This document shows positions 33,922-43,024 of a stretch of DNA of 64,000 nt, piece by piece. A program made the translations under genes and the position numbers. The notes under the pieces were generated by a model. The model did not search any database, was not told where the DNA came from, and worked only from the letters and a program-made list of their open reading frames with translations. Every line of letters begins with the position of its first letter. Position 1 is the stretch's first letter. Origin of the DNA: Faucicola mancuniensis (lineage in GTDB: Bacteria; Pseudomonadota; Gammaproteobacteria; Pseudomonadales; Moraxellaceae); NCBI RefSeq assembly GCF_046523945.1, contig NZ_CP171363.1, forward strand, positions 992,001 to 1,056,000, read 5' to 3'.

Positions 33922-35202
33922 CTAGCTTACCTTTGGTAATTCATTGTTTTCAATCACATTTTTATCAACTGTTACCGTTTTTTGCCCTGCCATAGATGGC
34001 AATTCATACATGGTATCTAATAGGGCGTTTTCAATGATAGAGCGTAAACCCCTTGCCCCAGTTTTGCGTTTTAACGCTTGTTGGGCGATGGCGGTCAAGG
34101 CATCTTGGGTAAATTCAAGTTTTGCTTCTTCCATGTTAAATAAATATTCGTATTGTTTGGTTAAAGCATTTTTTGGTTCGGTTAAAATTTGGATTAACGC
34201 TTCTTCATCAAGCTCTTCTAGCGTTGCAATCACTGGCAAACGCCCGATAAGTTCTGGAATTAAGCCAAATTTAATCAAATCTTCAGGTTCAACTTGTTTA
34301 AATAATTCACCGATTTTTTTATCGTTGTCTTTGGATTTGACATCGGCATTAAAACCAATACCTGTTTTTTCGGTACGTTGCTGAATGACTTTGTCAAGCC
34401 CAGCAAACGCACCGCCACAAATCACCAAAATATTGCTGGTATCAACTTGAATGGTTTCTTGGGTTGGGTGTTTGCGTCCGCCTTGTGGTGGTACGTTGGC
34501 GACTGTGCCTTCAATCAGTTTTAACAAGGCTTGTTGCACGCCTTCGCCTGACACATCACGAGTAATAGACACATTTTCACCTTTACGGCTAATTTTGTCA
34601 ATTTCATCAATATAAATAATGCCTTTTTCGGCTTTTTTGATGTCGTAATTGCAAGACTGTAGCAGTTTTAGCACAATATTTTCAACGTCTTCACCGACAT
34701 AGCCTGCTTCGGTCAAGGTGGTCGCATCGGCAATCGCAAACGGCACATCAATCAAACGAGCCAAAGTTTGGGCAAGCAAAGTTTTACCAGAACCAGTCGG
34801 TCCAATCAACAAAATATTACTTTTTGACAATTCAACTTTGTCTTTGTTGGCGTTTAATTGAATAAATGGCTCTTCTTTGAGTTTTGAGTCCACTTTTAGG
34901 CGTTTGTAATGGTTATACACCGCAACGGCAAGGATTTTTTTGGCACGGTCTTGACCGATGACATACTCATCAAGGTGTTCACGGATTTTTTTGGGAGTTG
35001 GCAGTTCACGATTTGCCCAGCTTTCTTCGGTCGCTTCGTCTGTTTCACCGCCGACACTTTCGTCTGTGTCATCAATCATCAAATCTTCGCAAAGCTCAAT
35101 ACACTCATTACAAATATTGGCATCTGTGCCTGCGATGATTTTTTTGACTTCATGTTGGGCTTTGCCACAAAAGGAGCAATGCGGTTCAATCTCTTTTTTC
35201 AT
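33922..35202 (-). CDS. clpX: ATP-dependent Clp protease ATPase subunit ClpX
   Basis: The 426-residue AAA+ unfoldase feeds substrates to ClpP. It has an N-terminal C4 zinc finger (CSFCGKAQ then CNECIELC), Walker A LLIGPTGSGKT, Walker B IIYIDEIDKI, pore-loop residues around GYVGEDVE, the ClpP-docking IGF-like loop in KTGIGFNADVKS, and the sensor GARGLRSIIE. It is the last gene of tig-clpP-clpX, 71 bp after clpP. Confidence 0.97.
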   Translation of the reverse strand: MKKEIEPHCSFCGKAQHEVKKIIAGTDANICNECIELCEDLMIDDTDESVGGETDEATEESWANRELPTPKKIREHLDEYVIGQDRAKKILAVAVYNHYKRLKVDSKLKEEPFIQLNANKDKVELSKSNILLIGPTGSGKTLLAQTLARLIDVPFAIADATTLTEAGYVGEDVENIVLKLLQSCNYDIKKAEKGIIYIDEIDKISRKGENVSITRDVSGEGVQQALLKLIEGTVANVPPQGGRKHPTQETIQVDTSNILVICGGAFAGLDKVIQQRTEKTGIGFNADVKSKDNDKKIGELFKQVEPEDLIKFGLIPELIGRLPVIATLEELDEEALIQILTEPKNALTKQYEYLFNMEEAKLEFTQDALTAIAQQALKRKTGARGLRSIIENALLDTMYELPSMAGQKTVTVDKNVIENNELPKVS

Positions 35203-35273
35203 GGGATACTTCTAAGGTTTTGGTTAATTTTTTGTCAAAATACGGTTAATTGTTTAAATCAATTTATTTAAAA

Positions 35274-35954
35274 TTAAGCGATTTTTGGACGTTTTGACAA
35301 CACTTCATCAATCAAGCCGTACTCTTTGGCTTCGTTGGCATCAAGCCAATAATCACGCTCCACATCACGAGCGATTTTTTCTAGTGGCTGACCTGTGCGT
35401 TCTGATAAAATTTTGTTTAAACGCTCACGGATTTTTAGGATTTCACGTGCATTAATTTCAATGTCGGTGGCTTGACCTTGTGCACCGCCTGATGGTTGGT
35501 GAATCATCACACGAGAGTTTGCCAACGCATAACGTTTGCCTTTTTCGCCTGCGGCAAGCAAGAACGAACCCATGCTATACGCCCCACCCATACAAATGGT
35601 TGATACGTCAGGCTGAATAAACTGCATGGTGTCAAACACCGCCAAGCCCGCACTCACCGAACCACCCGGCGAATTGATGTATAAATGAATGTCTTTTTCT
35701 GGGTTTTCCGCTTCCAAAAATAGCAACTGAGCGACTGCTAAATTTGCCATATGGTCTTCTACCTGTCCTGTAAAAAACACCACACGCTCACGCAATAGGC
35801 GAGAGTAGATATCAAACGAACGCTCACCACGAGCCGACTGCTCAATTACCATCGGTACAAGGGCGTTCATCGGGTTGTGGCTAGTTAAGCCACGAGTCAG
35901 CGTATTTTGTACTTGACTGGTCGCAAATGGTGAATCTAAAAATTGTTCTAACAT
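35274..35954 (-). CDS. clpP: ATP-dependent Clp protease proteolytic subunit
   Basis: This 226-residue serine peptidase forms the tetradecameric chamber used by ClpX. The nucleophile Ser lies in GGAYSMGSFLLAAG, the His in MIHQPSGGAQGQ and the catalytic Asp in RDYWLDANEA. The start at 35954 (MLEQFLDSPF) is preferred because AAAGGA lies just upstream; the frame is open eight codons further. It lies between tig and clpX in the classical order. Confidence 0.96.
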   Translation of the reverse strand: MLEQFLDSPFATSQVQNTLTRGLTSHNPMNALVPMVIEQSARGERSFDIYSRLLRERVVFFTGQVEDHMANLAVAQLLFLEAENPEKDIHLYINSPGGSVSAGLAVFDTMQFIQPDVSTICMGGAYSMGSFLLAAGEKGKRYALANSRVMIHQPSGGAQGQATDIEINAREILKIRERLNKILSERTGQPLEKIARDVERDYWLDANEAKEYGLIDEVLSKRPKIA

Positions 35955-35981
35955 ATTTTTTCCTTTTTGAATAAGCAAAAG

Positions 35982-36001
35982 CCCTTATATTTATAAGGGC
36001 A
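35982..36001 (-). terminator. Hairpin between tig and clpP
   Basis: GCCCTTAT and ATAAGGGC form a perfect 8-bp stem with a 4-nt loop, 28 bp upstream of clpP. The following T-run on the minus strand is short, so it may attenuate rather than stop tig transcription. Confidence 0.45.
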
Positions 36002-36053
36002 ATGCAAATAAAAAACAATTAAAAATTTCAACAAATTTGTATTTTTTGTAAAA

Positions 36054-37388
36054 TTACATTAAACCTTGTTGTTGGCTTGCCAATAAATCTTGGTAAGACA
36101 CTTCTTTATCGGTTACTTTACCTTTTGACAAAATGAATTCAACCACTTGGTCTTCTAGCACAACCGCTTCAATGTTGGCACGTTCTTGAGCGTTGTTGGT
36201 GTAGTACTCAATCACTTCTTCAGGCTCTTCATAGTTTTCTGCCATCTCTTTGATAAAGTTGGTAACACGCTCTTGGTCTACGCTAAATTTGTTCGCTTCA
36301 ATCAAACTTGACACCAACACGCCTAGACGTGCTGAACGCAAGGCTTGGTCTTCAAACAATTCATTTGGCAACATATCTTTGCTAAAGTTTTTCGGATTTG
36401 CCCCAAACTGCTGTGCAAAACGGTTTAACATCATATCACGCTGACGGTCAATCTCTTGCTCAAGCATGGCTTGTGGAATTTCAATTTCATTTTTCTCAAG
36501 CATTGCGTTAAACGCCGCTTCTTTGACTTGTGAACGACCTGCGTTTTTGATTTCACGTTCCATATTTTTGCGAACGTCTGCTCTTAGTTTGTCCAAACCG
36601 CCTTCTTTTACGCCAAACACTTCAAAAAATTCGTCATTTAGCTCTGGCAGTTTAGCTTCTTCAACTGATTTCACATTGATTTTAAATTGGGCTTGTTTGC
36701 CTTTTAGGTTTTCAGCTTGGTAATCTTCTGGGAAAGTTACGTCAATGGTTTTTTCTTCACCAGCTTTCATGCCTTTGATACCGTCTTCAAAGCCCGGAAT
36801 CATACGACCACTACCAATCACTAGGCTAAAATCTTTGGCAGAACCGCCATCAAATTTTTCACCATCAATAGAACCTTCAAAGTCAAACTTGACTTGGTCG
36901 CCTGTGGCAACTTCACCATCTTTGGCAACATAAGTTTGGCGTTGTTTTTGTAGATTTTCAATCATCACATCAACGTCTTTGTCATCAACGCTTGCCACTT
37001 GACGCTCAACTTCTACTTCTTCTAAGCCTTTGACTTCCACTTCTGGGAACGTTTCAACAGTCGCCTGATAAACCAAAAAGTCATTTTCAAGCTTCACATC
37101 GTCAATGTTTGGCATACCCACAGCACGGATATTTTCTTGGCGAATGGCATCAAACACGGTATCACGAATAGTATCGTTAATCACTTCTTGTTGAATACCT
37201 GCACCATACTGGGCTCTGATGTGTGAAACTGGCACTTTGCCTTTACGGAAACCGTCAATTTTGGCAGTTCTTGCCACTTGTTGAATACGTTGTTCCACAC
37301 GAGTTTGAATGGTGGTAACAGGTACTTTCACTGTTAATTGGGTTTCTAAATTTGAAGTTTTGTTAGTCGTGATTTGTAAATCTGACAT
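36054..37388 (-). CDS. tig: Trigger factor
   Basis: This 444-residue ribosome-bound chaperone and peptidyl-prolyl isomerase has three parts: an N-terminal ribosome-binding domain with the signature GFRKGKVP near residue 45, a central FKBP-like PPIase domain with DFEGSIDGEKFDGGSAKDFSL, and a helical C-terminal arm. The start at 37388 (MSDLQIT) has AAGGAA upstream; a longer frame to 37436 is unlikely. It is first in the operon with clpP and clpX. Confidence 0.96.
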   Translation of the reverse strand: MSDLQITTNKTSNLETQLTVKVPVTTIQTRVEQRIQQVARTAKIDGFRKGKVPVSHIRAQYGAGIQQEVINDTIRDTVFDAIRQENIRAVGMPNIDDVKLENDFLVYQATVETFPEVEVKGLEEVEVERQVASVDDKDVDVMIENLQKQRQTYVAKDGEVATGDQVKFDFEGSIDGEKFDGGSAKDFSLVIGSGRMIPGFEDGIKGMKAGEEKTIDVTFPEDYQAENLKGKQAQFKINVKSVEEAKLPELNDEFFEVFGVKEGGLDKLRADVRKNMEREIKNAGRSQVKEAAFNAMLEKNEIEIPQAMLEQEIDRQRDMMLNRFAQQFGANPKNFSKDMLPNELFEDQALRSARLGVLVSSLIEANKFSVDQERVTNFIKEMAENYEEPEEVIEYYTNNAQERANIEAVVLEDQVVEFILSKGKVTDKEVSYQDLLASQQQGLM

Positions 37389-37592
37389 GGCGTTTTCCTT
37401 TAAAATTTTAAAAAAATAAGATGTTTTTTCAATCATTTATCCAATAAAATATCATAAATGATTAAAATTGTAAAAATTGGTTGGCTTATTTTGGTTGTGA
37501 ATGAATGATAAATCGTCAAAATTCACAAGCAAACGTTAGCCGAAAGTCTTACATTATAAATTAAAACTTGCCTAAAGTAAAAAATTATTTAT

Positions 37593-38240
37593 TTAAAAGA
37601 TTTTTTGGGCAAAAAGTTGCTGTAATAACTGGCTCATCGCCTGTCCACGATGGCTGATTTTATTTTTTTCAATCTTGGTTAATTGAGCAGACGATTTTTG
37701 CAAATCTGGCAACCAAAATAACGGGTCGTAACCAAAACCATTTTCACCGATTTCGTTTGGCAAAATTTCGCCTTGCCAAATGCCTTGAGCGATAATCGGC
37801 AATGGGTCATCGGCATGACGCACCAACGCCAACACACAGACAAATTGTCCGATAATTGGCTGTTGTAAGCGATATTTTAGCAAATCATGTAACAATTTTT
37901 TATTATTGGTTTTGTCTTTGTTTTGCAAAAATTGTTTGGCAAAAATTGGGTCATCTTTGGCAAAACGAGCCGAATAAATCCCCGGTTGTCCGCCCAAAAT
38001 CGGCACGCACAAGCCAGAATCATCAGCAATCGCAGGCAATCCGCTAATTTTACTGGCATGGCGAGCCTTGATTAACGCATTTTCAATAAAACTTAAACCA
38101 TCTTCCACCGCATCGTCAATATTAAGTTGTCCTTGTGGAATAACCTGAATATTTAAGTTAGCATTGTCAAATAAATGCTGAAATTCGGCAAGTTTGCCTT
38201 GATTATTACTAGCAAGGACGATTTTGTCAAAGGTTTGCAT
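37593..38240 (-). CDS. rdgB: XTP/dITP pyrophosphatase (RdgB/HAM1)
   Basis: This 215-residue enzyme hydrolyses ITP, dITP and XTP to cleanse the nucleotide pool. Conserved blocks are IVLASNNQGKLAEF, FIENALIKARHAS, PAIADDSGLCVP, GGQPGIYSARFA, NGFGYDPLFW and SHRGQAMSQL. The ATG at 38240 is preferred over a TTG four codons earlier. It stands alone between the tig operon and divergent genes. Confidence 0.94.
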   Translation of the reverse strand: MQTFDKIVLASNNQGKLAEFQHLFDNANLNIQVIPQGQLNIDDAVEDGLSFIENALIKARHASKISGLPAIADDSGLCVPILGGQPGIYSARFAKDDPIFAKQFLQNKDKTNNKKLLHDLLKYRLQQPIIGQFVCVLALVRHADDPLPIIAQGIWQGEILPNEIGENGFGYDPLFWLPDLQKSSAQLTKIEKNKISHRGQAMSQLLQQLFAQKIF

Positions 38241-38526
38241 AAAAAATTCCAATTAAAAAAATGAAAAAAGTTATCATAACAGATTTTTATCACAGTTTTT
38301 TACAAAATTTAATAAAAAGTTTTTATTTTTTAAAATCAATTAGTTAATAAAATTTTTTAACATTTTTGTAATTCCTTACTTTGATTAAGGTTAATTTTTA
38401 TCAAAAATTGTGGCATTATATAAGGCTAATGTGAGTTTGTTTGGCATAGTTGATAGGTAAGTTATGATTAAATAATAAAAATTCTTAAATATATCAACTT
38501 GTTATACAACTGTAAGGACTGAAATT

Positions 38527-39096
38527 ATGAAAAAAGTCAGTATTTTAGTCGGTAGCTTGCGAAAAGGTTCGTTCGCACGCAAAACCGCATTAGCCGTAAA
38601 AGAAATGTTCCCAGAAGGCTATCAAGCCGAAATTGTAGAAATTGGACATTTACCGCTTTACAATTTTGATTATGACGACCCAAACGAAAGCGATTTTCCT
38701 GTACCGACTGCTTATGCAGAGTTTCGTGAAACGCTAAAAGCATCAGCTGGCGTGCTGTTTGTAACAGCGGAAAACAATCGTACCGTACCTGCTTGCTTAA
38801 AAAATGCGGTGGATATTGGGTCAAAACCGAATAGCGATGTCGCTTGGAAAAATCTACCTGCGGGCATTATTAGCCATTCGGTCGGTAAAATGGGCGGTTA
38901 TAGCTCACAAAAAAATTTACGCCTTGCCTTGTCATATTTTAATATGCCATTGACAGGACAACCAGAAGTTTTTCTTGGTAATTCGCCAACATTATTTGAT
39001 GAAAATGGCAAATTAACCAATGAATCTACTCGGGATTTTTTGCAAGGTTATATCAATCAATTGGTTGATTTAATTGAAAAAAACCCAAAATCTTAA
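38527..39096 (+). CDS. NADPH-dependent FMN reductase family protein
   Basis: A 189-residue flavodoxin-like reductase. The N-terminal phosphate-binding loop VGSLRKGSFARKTA, the central PLYNFDYDDPN, and LFVTAENNRTVPACLKNAVD are typical of the ChrR/YieF/azoreductase group that reduces quinones, azo dyes or chromate using bound FMN. The exact substrate cannot be told. AAGGA precedes the ATG. It lies 106 bp before sodB; both could serve oxidative-stress defence. Confidence 0.88.
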   Translation: MKKVSILVGSLRKGSFARKTALAVKEMFPEGYQAEIVEIGHLPLYNFDYDDPNESDFPVPTAYAEFRETLKASAGVLFVTAENNRTVPACLKNAVDIGSKPNSDVAWKNLPAGIISHSVGKMGGYSSQKNLRLALSYFNMPLTGQPEVFLGNSPTLFDENGKLTNESTRDFLQGYINQLVDLIEKNPKS

Positions 39097-39202
39097 TTTA
39101 GCTTTATTAATTTAAGATTAATTTAACCTAGTGTGATAAATTATTGCGATTTATCATAAAAATGTACCCAGCCAAACAGTTATTGTTAGCAAGGAAAAAA
39201 CT

Positions 39203-39829
39203 ATGTCAAACATCACATTACCAGAATTACCATACGCAAAAAATGCGTTAGAACCACATATCAGTGCCGAAACTTTAGAGTTTCACCACGACAAACACCA
39301 CAACGCCTATGTGGTAAAATTGAATGAATTACTACCAAACTCAGGTTTCGAAGGCAAAGAGCTTGACGAAATCATCTTGGCAACTGCCAAAGATGACAGC
39401 AAAGCAGGTATGTTTAACCAAGCGGCACAAGTTTGGAATCACACTTTTTATTGGAACTGCATGACTCCAAACGGTGGCGGTGAGCCAACTGGCGATTTAA
39501 AAGCCAAGATTGAAGAAGCGTTCGGCTCTTATGCAAAATTCCGTGAAGAGTTTAAAAACGCAGCCGTTAGCCAATTTGGTTCAGGTTGGGCTTGGTTAGT
39601 TGCGGATAAAGTAAACGGTTCATTGTCTATCATGAAAACCGCTAACGCAGACACACCAATGGCTCACGGCAAAGTTGCAGTATTGACTTGCGATGTGTGG
39701 GAACACGCTTATTATATTGATTATCGTAACCGCCGTCCAGATTATGTGGATACTTTCCTTGATAAATTGGTAAATTGGGAATATGCAAATGCCAAATATC
39801 AAGGCAAAGACGCAGGTGTTGAAAAATAA
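39203..39829 (+). CDS. sodB: Superoxide dismutase, Fe type
   Basis: This 208-residue cytosolic enzyme dismutates superoxide. Metal ligands are visible in HHDKHHNAYV (His near 27), VWNHTFYWNC (His near 75) and DVWEHAYYIDYRNRRPDY (Asp and His near 158 and 162). The QFGSGWAWLV segment with AAVSQFGSG suggests iron rather than manganese specificity. AAGGA precedes the ATG and a strong terminator follows. Confidence 0.95.
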   Translation: MSNITLPELPYAKNALEPHISAETLEFHHDKHHNAYVVKLNELLPNSGFEGKELDEIILATAKDDSKAGMFNQAAQVWNHTFYWNCMTPNGGGEPTGDLKAKIEEAFGSYAKFREEFKNAAVSQFGSGWAWLVADKVNGSLSIMKTANADTPMAHGKVAVLTCDVWEHAYYIDYRNRRPDYVDTFLDKLVNWEYANAKYQGKDAGVEK

Positions 39830-39847
39830 TTTTTTCACTTGTTAAAC

Positions 39848-39877
39848 AAAAAACGTCCATTTTTGGACGTTTTTTTA
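39848..39877. terminator. Bidirectional terminator between sodB and the amidotransferase gene
   Basis: AAAAAACGTCCA and its complement surround a short T loop and end in eight T. The A-run on the other side lets it act for the convergent gene as well. Confidence 0.88.
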
Positions 39878-39898
39878 TGTTTGTTTTTTATCTATAAA

Positions 39899-40792
39899 TC
39901 AAACACTCGCCCCAACTTTGCGAGCAATGGCAATGCCTTCGGCAATGCTTAGATAAGTAGGATTGTTTGGCGTATCTTGATACACCACCGCCCCATCACG
40001 AAATACCAAACATTCATTGACGGCAAGCTGTTGCCATGCTTCGTTGCTGGTTAGGGGAATTGTTACCAAAATAGTAACTCGGTCGTGATTACTCGTAACT
40101 TGGCTAAAATCAATACTTAACTCATCATCAGCGAGCATAGCTTCACCAAAAGGGGCTTGGCGAGTCAAATAAAACAACAGACTGCCCGTAAATGCCAATT
40201 GCCAATCACCATTGGACAACAAACAATTAAACAGCCCATAATCGGACAATTCTCGGCATTTGTCTTTTAAAAAAGCAAACAAAGTTGTATCATCTGGACG
40301 TTCGTCAAAGGTGCTTTTTAACTCATTTAATAGATAACAAAACGCCATTTCAGAGTCAGTTGAGCCGACTGCTTGATAAAAATGGACAGAATTTTGCATT
40401 TTTTGTTGAAAATTTTGGCAAAAATTCACCGATAACTGTCCGTTATGTGCAAAAACCCACTGTTCGCCCCACACTTCACGCACAAAAGGATGCGTATTAA
40501 CAAGACAATTACTGCCTTGTGTGGCTTTGCGGATATGAGCAATCACGTTCATCGCCTTGATGGGGTAGTGATTGATTAAATCGGCAATCGGCGATGAGTA
40601 GCTGGGCTTGTCATCGTGAAACAGTCGCAAGCCCACGCCATTTTTGTTGTGCGGACACGGGCTTTTTTCAAAAAACGCAATGCCAAAGCCGTCTTCATGG
40701 TGGTCAGTCAGTCCGCCACGCTTTCTAAATCCTGCAAAACTAAAGCCGATATCAGTCGGCACATTGCAATTCATACCCAATAATTGACACAT
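39899..40792 (-). CDS. Class II glutamine amidotransferase, YafJ-like
   Basis: A 297-residue protein with the N-terminal nucleophile Cys at position 2 (MCQLLGMNC), the substrate loop ADGFG-like DHHEDGFGIAFF, HIRKATQG and the oxyanion motif FAHNGQL. This is a stand-alone class II glutaminase domain without a synthetase domain, like E. coli YafJ. Substrate is unknown. It lies 27 bp downstream of the zincin-like gene on the same strand and may share its transcript. Confidence 0.88.
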   Translation of the reverse strand: MCQLLGMNCNVPTDIGFSFAGFRKRGGLTDHHEDGFGIAFFEKSPCPHNKNGVGLRLFHDDKPSYSSPIADLINHYPIKAMNVIAHIRKATQGSNCLVNTHPFVREVWGEQWVFAHNGQLSVNFCQNFQQKMQNSVHFYQAVGSTDSEMAFCYLLNELKSTFDERPDDTTLFAFLKDKCRELSDYGLFNCLLSNGDWQLAFTGSLLFYLTRQAPFGEAMLADDELSIDFSQVTSNHDRVTILVTIPLTSNEAWQQLAVNECLVFRDGAVVYQDTPNNPTYLSIAEGIAIARKVGASV

Positions 40793-40819
40793 TTTTTATC
40801 CAATTTTTTAAATTAAAAA

Positions 40820-41311
40820 TTATGTATTTTTTGTTAAAAATGGAATACACGCAAAAAACGCATCACAGTTTTGCGAGCGTTCTTTGTGTATATAAAAATC
40901 TTCCACTATGCGAGCCTGTTGCTCCACGCCATACGCCAAAAATGGCTTACCTAAGGTCAAAACATAGCTGTATTTGCGGTTAAACAAGGCTTTTGTGAAC
41001 ACATGAATGCCTTGTTGCACTTGCCAAACGTGGGTCAATTCATGAATGAGCCACGCCCTTTTTGCCAAACTTAAATCGGCAAAATCCGCTTGCCAATCGT
41101 CTGGGTGATAATAAATATTCCCATTTGGGCTGACCGCATAGTTTTTTAGCACCCACCAAGCGGTTTTTAGGCGAATGTCATCAAGTTGTAAATGTTCGCC
41201 AAACACGCTTTTTGCCATGCGTTTTTCGCCATCGGTCAAAGGGCGAGATTTGACAGGGGCAAGGCGATTTTGCCAAAAAGTTTGCCATTTTTTGCGAAAA
41301 TTTTGCAACAC
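40820..41311 (-). CDS. Vgr-related zincin-like protein with HExxH motif
   Basis: A 163-residue protein starting with GTG (AAGGA 6 nt upstream). It has PLTDGEKRMAKSVFGEHLQLDDIRL, then YYHPDDW, then IHELTHVWQVQQG, an HExxH zinc motif. This is the pattern of proteins annotated as vgr-related or DUF4157-like, which are zincin-like domains sometimes tied to contractile systems. No type VI or contractile genes are nearby, so the label says little about function. It has no signal peptide. The stop of ubiG is not far on either side, and the three genes ubiG, this and the amidotransferase lie in one direction. Confidence 0.7.
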   Translation of the reverse strand: MLQNFRKKWQTFWQNRLAPVKSRPLTDGEKRMAKSVFGEHLQLDDIRLKTAWWVLKNYAVSPNGNIYYHPDDWQADFADLSLAKRAWLIHELTHVWQVQQGIHVFTKALFNRKYSYVLTLGKPFLAYGVEQQARIVEDFYIHKERSQNCDAFFACIPFLTKNT

Positions 41312-41347
41312 TTATTTTCCTTATTTGCTTCCTTTTTTAGCCCATTT

Positions 41348-42070
41348 TTAAGGCTTAAAAACCGCCATCATATAATTGACATCAACGTTTTGGGCAAGCC
41401 AATAGTTTTTGGTAATCGGATTATAATGCAAGCCAATCAAATCTTGACGTTTAAAGCCACTACGCTCAGCAAAGCGGTCAAGCTCGGCAGGCGTGATAAA
41501 TTTGTTATAATCGTGCGTACCTTTGTCAAGCAGTTTTAGCACGTATTCCGCCCCAATAATGGCGAACAAATACGCTTTGGCATTGCGGTTAATCGTGGAT
41601 AGCACCAACACGCCATTCGGCTTTAACAGCTCAAAACACGCATTGATAATTGATTGCGGATTTGGGACGTGTTCCAGCATTTCCATGCACGTTACCACAT
41701 CAAACTGTCCTGCATGGGTTTTTGCCAATTCTTCTACAGAAATACATTGAAAATCAATGGTTTGATTGGTTTTTTCGGCATGGATTTTGGCGGCTGCGAT
41801 GTTTTCTTCGCCCAAGTCAATGCCTGTTACCGTTGCCCCACGCAACGCCATAGAGTGTGATAAAATACCGCCTCCACAGCCCACGTCTAGCACTTTTTTG
41901 TTGGCAATTCCTGCGTTTTGGCGAGTGATGGTTTGCTGTTCAATCCAGTTTAACCGTAACGGATTGATGTCGTGCAAGGTCGCAAATGCCCCGTTTTTGT
42001 CCCACCATTCATTGGCAAGATTGGTAAATTTGTTGATTTCGGTAAAGTCGGCGTTTTGTGCGGCTGTCAT
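41348..42070 (-). CDS. ubiG: Bifunctional 3-demethylubiquinol 3-O-methyltransferase / 2-polyprenyl-6-hydroxyphenol methyltransferase
   Basis: This 240-residue SAM-dependent enzyme carries out both O-methylations in ubiquinone synthesis. Visible motifs are EWWDKNGAFATLHDINPLRL, the SAM loop VLDVGCGGGILSHSMA, VTGIDLGEENI, TCMEMLEHVPNP and the C-terminal HYNPITKNYWL. AGGA precedes the ATG. It is the first of three genes reading leftward. In Pseudomonas ubiG is next to mupP; here they are 12 kb apart. Confidence 0.95.
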   Translation of the reverse strand: MTAAQNADFTEINKFTNLANEWWDKNGAFATLHDINPLRLNWIEQQTITRQNAGIANKKVLDVGCGGGILSHSMALRGATVTGIDLGEENIAAAKIHAEKTNQTIDFQCISVEELAKTHAGQFDVVTCMEMLEHVPNPQSIINACFELLKPNGVLVLSTINRNAKAYLFAIIGAEYVLKLLDKGTHDYNKFITPAELDRFAERSGFKRQDLIGLHYNPITKNYWLAQNVDVNYMMAVFKP

Positions 42071-42327
42071 GATGTTTCCTAAAGTTTTTAAAAATGTGAT
42101 TTATTTTAACAAACTTTTGACAAAAATACTTTAGCGAAAAAGTAATAATCAAATTTTTCTAAAGTTATTTTTATCAGTTTTAAGAAAATTTGATAAATAA
42201 TATTGCCTAATTTTTGCATTTGTGTAGTTTTTTTTAGTGTTTATCAGAATTTAGTACACGATAATTTAAAAAAATGCTAAGATAACGCCACTTCAACCGA
42301 TTTTTATTTAAGTTTAGGAAAAAAGTT

Positions 42328-42951
42328 ATGAAAAAAATTGCATTTACTTTATTAGCCACCGCCGTTGGTTTTACGACTTTATCAACCCAAGCAGCCGATT
42401 TTGTATCTGGCAAAGATTATACCGTTTTGGCAAATCCTGAAAAAATTGAAGGTAACAAAATTATCGTGCGTGAGTTTTTTTGGTATGGTTGTCCGCACTG
42501 TTACAACCTTGAGCCACATATGCAAAAATGGGCAAAAACCAAGCCTGCGGACGTGGTATTTATGCAAACCCCTGCGGCGATGAACCCTGTTTGGGAACAA
42601 AATGCCCGTGGTTTTTATACCGCTCAATTGATGGGCGTGCAAGAAAAAACTCACCAAGCCATGTTTGACGCATTACAAAAAGACCGCAAAAAACTGTACG
42701 ACCAAAAATCTATCGGTGAATGGTACGCATCTCAAGGGGCGGATTTGAACAAATTTAACAGCTTGTACAATTCGTTTGCGGTAAACACCAAAATCGCTCG
42801 TTCACAAGAAGCGGCAAAACGTTACCAATTGTCAGGCGTGCCTGTGGTTGTTGTTGATGGCAAATATGTGGTATCTGGCGAAGATGGCAAAGTGCCACAA
42901 GTCGTTGATTTTCTAGTCAAAAAAGCTCGTGCAGAACGTGGCGGTAAATGA
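42328..42951 (+). CDS. dsbA: Thiol:disulfide interchange protein DsbA
   Basis: This 207-residue periplasmic oxidase introduces disulfide bonds into secreted proteins and is re-oxidised by DsbB. A signal peptide ends near AQA-A (about residue 22). The active site is FFWYGCPHCYNLEP with CPHC near residue 55, and the cis-Pro loop is YQLSGVPVVVVDGKY. The length is normal. A strong terminator follows. Confidence 0.95.
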   Translation: MKKIAFTLLATAVGFTTLSTQAADFVSGKDYTVLANPEKIEGNKIIVREFFWYGCPHCYNLEPHMQKWAKTKPADVVFMQTPAAMNPVWEQNARGFYTAQLMGVQEKTHQAMFDALQKDRKKLYDQKSIGEWYASQGADLNKFNSLYNSFAVNTKIARSQEAAKRYQLSGVPVVVVDGKYVVSGEDGKVPQVVDFLVKKARAERGGK

Positions 42952-42966
42952 TTTTTTACCAATCTT

Positions 42967-43000
42967 AAAAAAATAGACCCATGGCGGTCTATTTTTTTTT
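42967..43000. terminator. Bidirectional terminator between dsbA and xthA
   Basis: AAAATAGACC and GGTCTATTTT form a stem around a short loop and end in nine T. It serves both convergent genes. Confidence 0.88.
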
Positions 43001-43024
43001 GCAAATTTTTTGACAACAAATTTT

